This document shows positions 14,001 through 15,187 of a DNA stretch of 15,187 bases, one piece after another. The position numbers and the translations under genes were made by a program. Every line of letters starts with the position of its first letter. Within the stretch, counting starts at the first letter, position 1. The stretch comes from DASUFI01 sp036274635 (GTDB lineage Bacteria; Planctomycetota; B15-G4), in NCBI GenBank assembly GCA_036274635.1, contig DASUFI010000005.1, positions 1 through 15,187 of the forward strand, written 5' to 3'. Under the pieces are notes generated by a model. The model did no database searches, had not been told where the DNA came from, and was given only the letters and a program-made list of their open reading frames with translations.

Positions 14001-15187
14001 GCCCCGGTACCTCGATCGCATCCAGACGCGTGCCGCCGCCTTCGTCGCGCAGCCCGCGCACGCGGATCTCGGGCACCGACAGCACCGGCTGCGCACCGTC
14101 CTGCCACACGAGGTCCGTGACGCGCAGGTCGGTCGCGGCGGCGCCCGCCGTCAGCTCGAGCATCGCGCCGAGGCTCGCGTGCAGCCCGCGCGCCGAGAGG
14201 CCGGCCGCTGCGAGCCAGCCGCGGAGAGCTGTCGCCTGCACGTCGCTCGCGTCCAGGCCGAGCGTCGCGCGCAGGTCGCCCGGCGCGTCGCCGCCGCGCA
14301 GCGCGAGCCGCAACGAGCACGTCTCCCACATGTCCTCGGCGCCGACGCGCAAGACGGCCTCGCCCGCTGGCGCGTCGCCACCGAGGCGCAGGCCGGTTCC
14401 GTCCAGCTCGGGCCGCAGCTGCAGCTTGACGGGCGGATCCACGGAGAGGTCGGCCAGGGCAATGGCCGCGCCGCGCCAGCGCACGTTGTCGAGCGCGAGG
14501 AGCGGCGCCGCGCCGGCGGACGCGGGCGGCGCAGCCGACGTCTCGGCGGGCGGCGCCACCGAGCCCGCACCCTCGGCGACCGGCGCAGCCACCAGCGGCA
14601 CCACCGGCACGCGGCGCAGGCCGGCGACACGCAGCACGCCCTGCGCGTCGCGCTCGGCGCCGACCACGGGCCCCTCGATCGCCAGCGTCCCGATGTGCAG
14701 CCCCGTCGTGTCCGGCCCCAGATCCAGGCCTTCCAGCGTCACGCCGCCGAGCTGCGCGAGGGGCCGGTCGCCGTCGCTCAGCACGACGTCGTGCAGGCTG
14801 GCGCGGCCGCGCAGCGCGCCGGCGGCGTCGCGCTCGCTGGTCACGTCCACGCTGGCCGTCAGCGCGCCGTCCTGGAAGTCGGTGGCCCAGCCGGAGCTCG
14901 CGAGGAACGGGTCCAGGGACGTGCCGCGCACGCCGGTGGCCTTCAGCTCGAGCTTCGCGGAGGGCTGGCTGCCCTCGACTCGGCCGACGAGCGAGACGGC
15001 CTCGACGACGCCCGGGACGGCGAGCTGCACGTGCACGTTCGGGCCGGCCGACGCAGCGGACGGATCGAAGGAAAGTCGCTCGAGGTCCAGGGCCAGCGCC
15101 GCTTGTGGCCCGCGGCGCTCGTCGCGCCAGGCCAGGTGCGCATCCGTCAGCTCGAGCGACGGCGGCGGCGTGTCCGATGCGGAGCTC
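11008..15187 (-). CDS. Giant AsmA/DUF748-like protein, 5' end outside window
   Basis: At least 1392 aa are present. The frame stays open to the right edge, and the GTG at 15036 is internal. The sequence is an amphipathic beta-strand repeat with many GL/DG turns (such as GALHDGRLALRA, VAFRDGEGEPLLALERL), in the style of AsmA/TamB/DUF748 proteins that span the periplasm in the outer-membrane or lipid-transport machinery. Near the C-terminus, FLHLPAPLDTVVFLLRNNEG and a SIPLDFDLP strand (about 11850-11940) match the typical DUF748 end, followed by VVVEFEPGD and an Arg/Glu/Ala-rich coiled coil (about 11290-11510). The final tail is WMFGWIPKLFASSPKPPEEGS. Four Pro/Ala-rich linkers divide the protein into modules. 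The expected N-terminal membrane anchor is not visible. The exact substrate is unknown. Confidence 0.85.
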   Translation of the reverse strand, partial: SSASDTPPPSLELTDAHLAWRDERRGPQAALALDLERLSFDPSAASAGPNVHVQLAVPGVVEAVSLVGRVEGSQPSAKLELKATGVRGTSLDPFLASSGWATDFQDGALTASVDVTSERDAAGALRGRASLHDVVLSDGDRPLAQLGGVTLEGLDLGPDTTGLHIGTLAIEGPVVGAERDAQGVLRVAGLRRVPVVPLVAAPVAEGAGSVAPPAETSAAPPASAGAAPLLALDNVRWRGAAIALADLSVDPPVKLQLRPELDGTGLRLGGDAPAGEAVLRVGAEDMWETCSLRLALRGGDAPGDLRATLGLDASDVQATALRGWLAAAGLSARGLHASLGAMLELTAGAAATDLRVTDLVWQDGAQPVLSVPEIRVRGLRDEGGGTRLDAIEVPGLDLRVTRAIDGAIDFGNLSILAAAPAAAAAPAVAPSGAAPAMEPPAPAASPPAPLALGALRFGTEGVRLHWHDKSVSPAAEVELSLRASLDGLVLGAPAPPARVQLQLAAPGVCESVEWTGTLSLAPDAQELDGALDVRGLRLDALAGYLPPGCGGALHDGRLALRARAQSGVGALGGRRASLQVSDVAFRDGEGEPLLALERLALDASRLDPAAGVAVVDDVAVRGLAVHAERRPGGALAVMGLELSPASVSPGPPSATDAATTPAVARAAGGLETLPLRDVRIEHVDVELRRLELTDASGAGGVPLVVAARLSNPEPLVLLDRRVDDLAPCKLELRASALPLARALDADLFLDASSSRPGFTLDLRAEGLRGAGLTEVLPELAASVDGSGLADGSFHAHLGAELSWPRRGPLDLDLSGGLSGDVELTDLAFRAQPEGEVLLGCERLDVALADVRPATGAARLSSVELTGLRGRLDIVPGGIAALGLIVRTPPEPPPAETPAAAPVPPPAPPGPEVKIDLFSVSGFDFVLRDETCMPPMVLPFSDLELEARGWSSWAHVAPRPLRFTGSVRGGLVALPWRERRGVLPAAGAQADAEGGLQQRPLFDELALQGRLTQFPETTGWVNASLSALELPALAGPAAGAGVTLDDGLLDLATHVRYARGEDPRMSATLTFTSLKLSESSGGPISSFLHLPAPLDTVVFLLRNNEGQISIPLDFDLPPEGFGGGRVLATAGGAMGSVIGRAVASSPLRLAGTVTDFVGVTDSGEPEPVEPPVVVEFEPGDPAPPPGARATAAQLAARLLDDDDLALVLEHHFSAGDAQRALELGNPSTGDATLVAERLRLERAELLRRRDEAAAEARALLAVGRQVEADAAAARLRDADRALGAREESLDRVLGLLDKGAERRAPQRARGAGVEFGEARLREVRALLEAAGGPELLERVELRPVRFVPDEEPGGGNVTLTLKARPHSGGLLDWMFGWIPKLFASSPKPPEEGS
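12454..15187 (-). repeat. Tandem AsmA-like modules separated by Pro/Ala linkers
   Basis: Pro/Ala-rich linkers lie at about 14502-14606, 13838-13945, 13180-13270 and 12454-12535, spaced roughly 660-730 bp apart (220-245 residues). Each module has the same order: a strand like 'VRW.G', 'VRLHWHDKS' or 'FDFVLRDE', a leucine-rich beta half, a 'DG.L' turn, a 'V.D..(F/W).DG' strand ending in 'PLL.L', and a closing 'GL.......G' stretch. The right edge reads SSASDTPPP, probably the end of another linker. The repeats are diverged at protein level and not visible as DNA repeats. Confidence 0.55.

Noticed and set aside
10931..14329. Minus-strand open frame of over 1100 codons upstream of the small 10930 ORF
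   Set aside because: Out-of-frame shadow of the AsmA-like gene on the same strand; only the part after the GGAGG-preceded ATG was kept as a candidate.
15034..15036. GTG as the start of the AsmA-like protein
   Set aside because: The frame continues open to the window edge with the same beta-repeat style (LTDAHLAWRDE), so this is an internal Val.

Overview
The window is very GC-rich (about 70% or more by eye), strongly GC-biased at third codon positions, and densely coded on both strands. Deeply branching Planctomycetota fits best: large secreted or lipoprotein metallopeptidase-like proteins, a giant AsmA/DUF748-type protein, and sensor kinases mixed with catabolic genes. Myxococcota or Acidobacteriota would also fit. 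No rRNA, tRNA, CRISPR array, transposase or phage gene was seen, so the species cannot be named from this sequence.

Layout. Positions 1-315 hold no convincing gene but contain two strong inverted repeats. Positions 316-5166 form one minus-strand gene string, read right to left: hutI (imidazolonepropionase), a soluble histidine kinase, ftcD (glutamate formimidoyltransferase), and a secreted zinc-ribbon protein with a degenerate gluzincin-like motif. Spacing is 10 bp, then 78 bp, then an ATGA overlap. HutI makes N-formimino-L-glutamate and FtcD passes the formimino group to tetrahydrofolate, so this is the lower half of histidine degradation with a sensor kinase inserted. A divergent 163-bp gap leads to a plus-strand CNNM/CorC-type CBS-domain membrane protein (5330-6637).

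That gene ends exactly where a minus-strand set ends, the two stop codons forming TGATCA. The minus set, read right to left, is a 53-aa ORF, a 153-aa anchored protein and a 487-aa GT-C-like multi-pass membrane protein, each overlapping the next. Divergently, a plus-strand M1-family lipoprotein metallopeptidase occupies 8850-10823. Beyond it is a convergent gap with a candidate 93-aa minus-strand ORF. The rest (11008 to the right edge) is the C-terminal part of a very large AsmA/DUF748-like protein made of repeating modules of roughly 220-245 residues separated by Pro/Ala-rich linkers; its N-terminus is outside the window.

Most interesting items: the HNIVH (not HExxH) secreted protein, the 123-bp hairpin element behind it, the kinase inside the hut string, two small genes missed by length cut-offs or strand overlap, and the modular AsmA-like giant.
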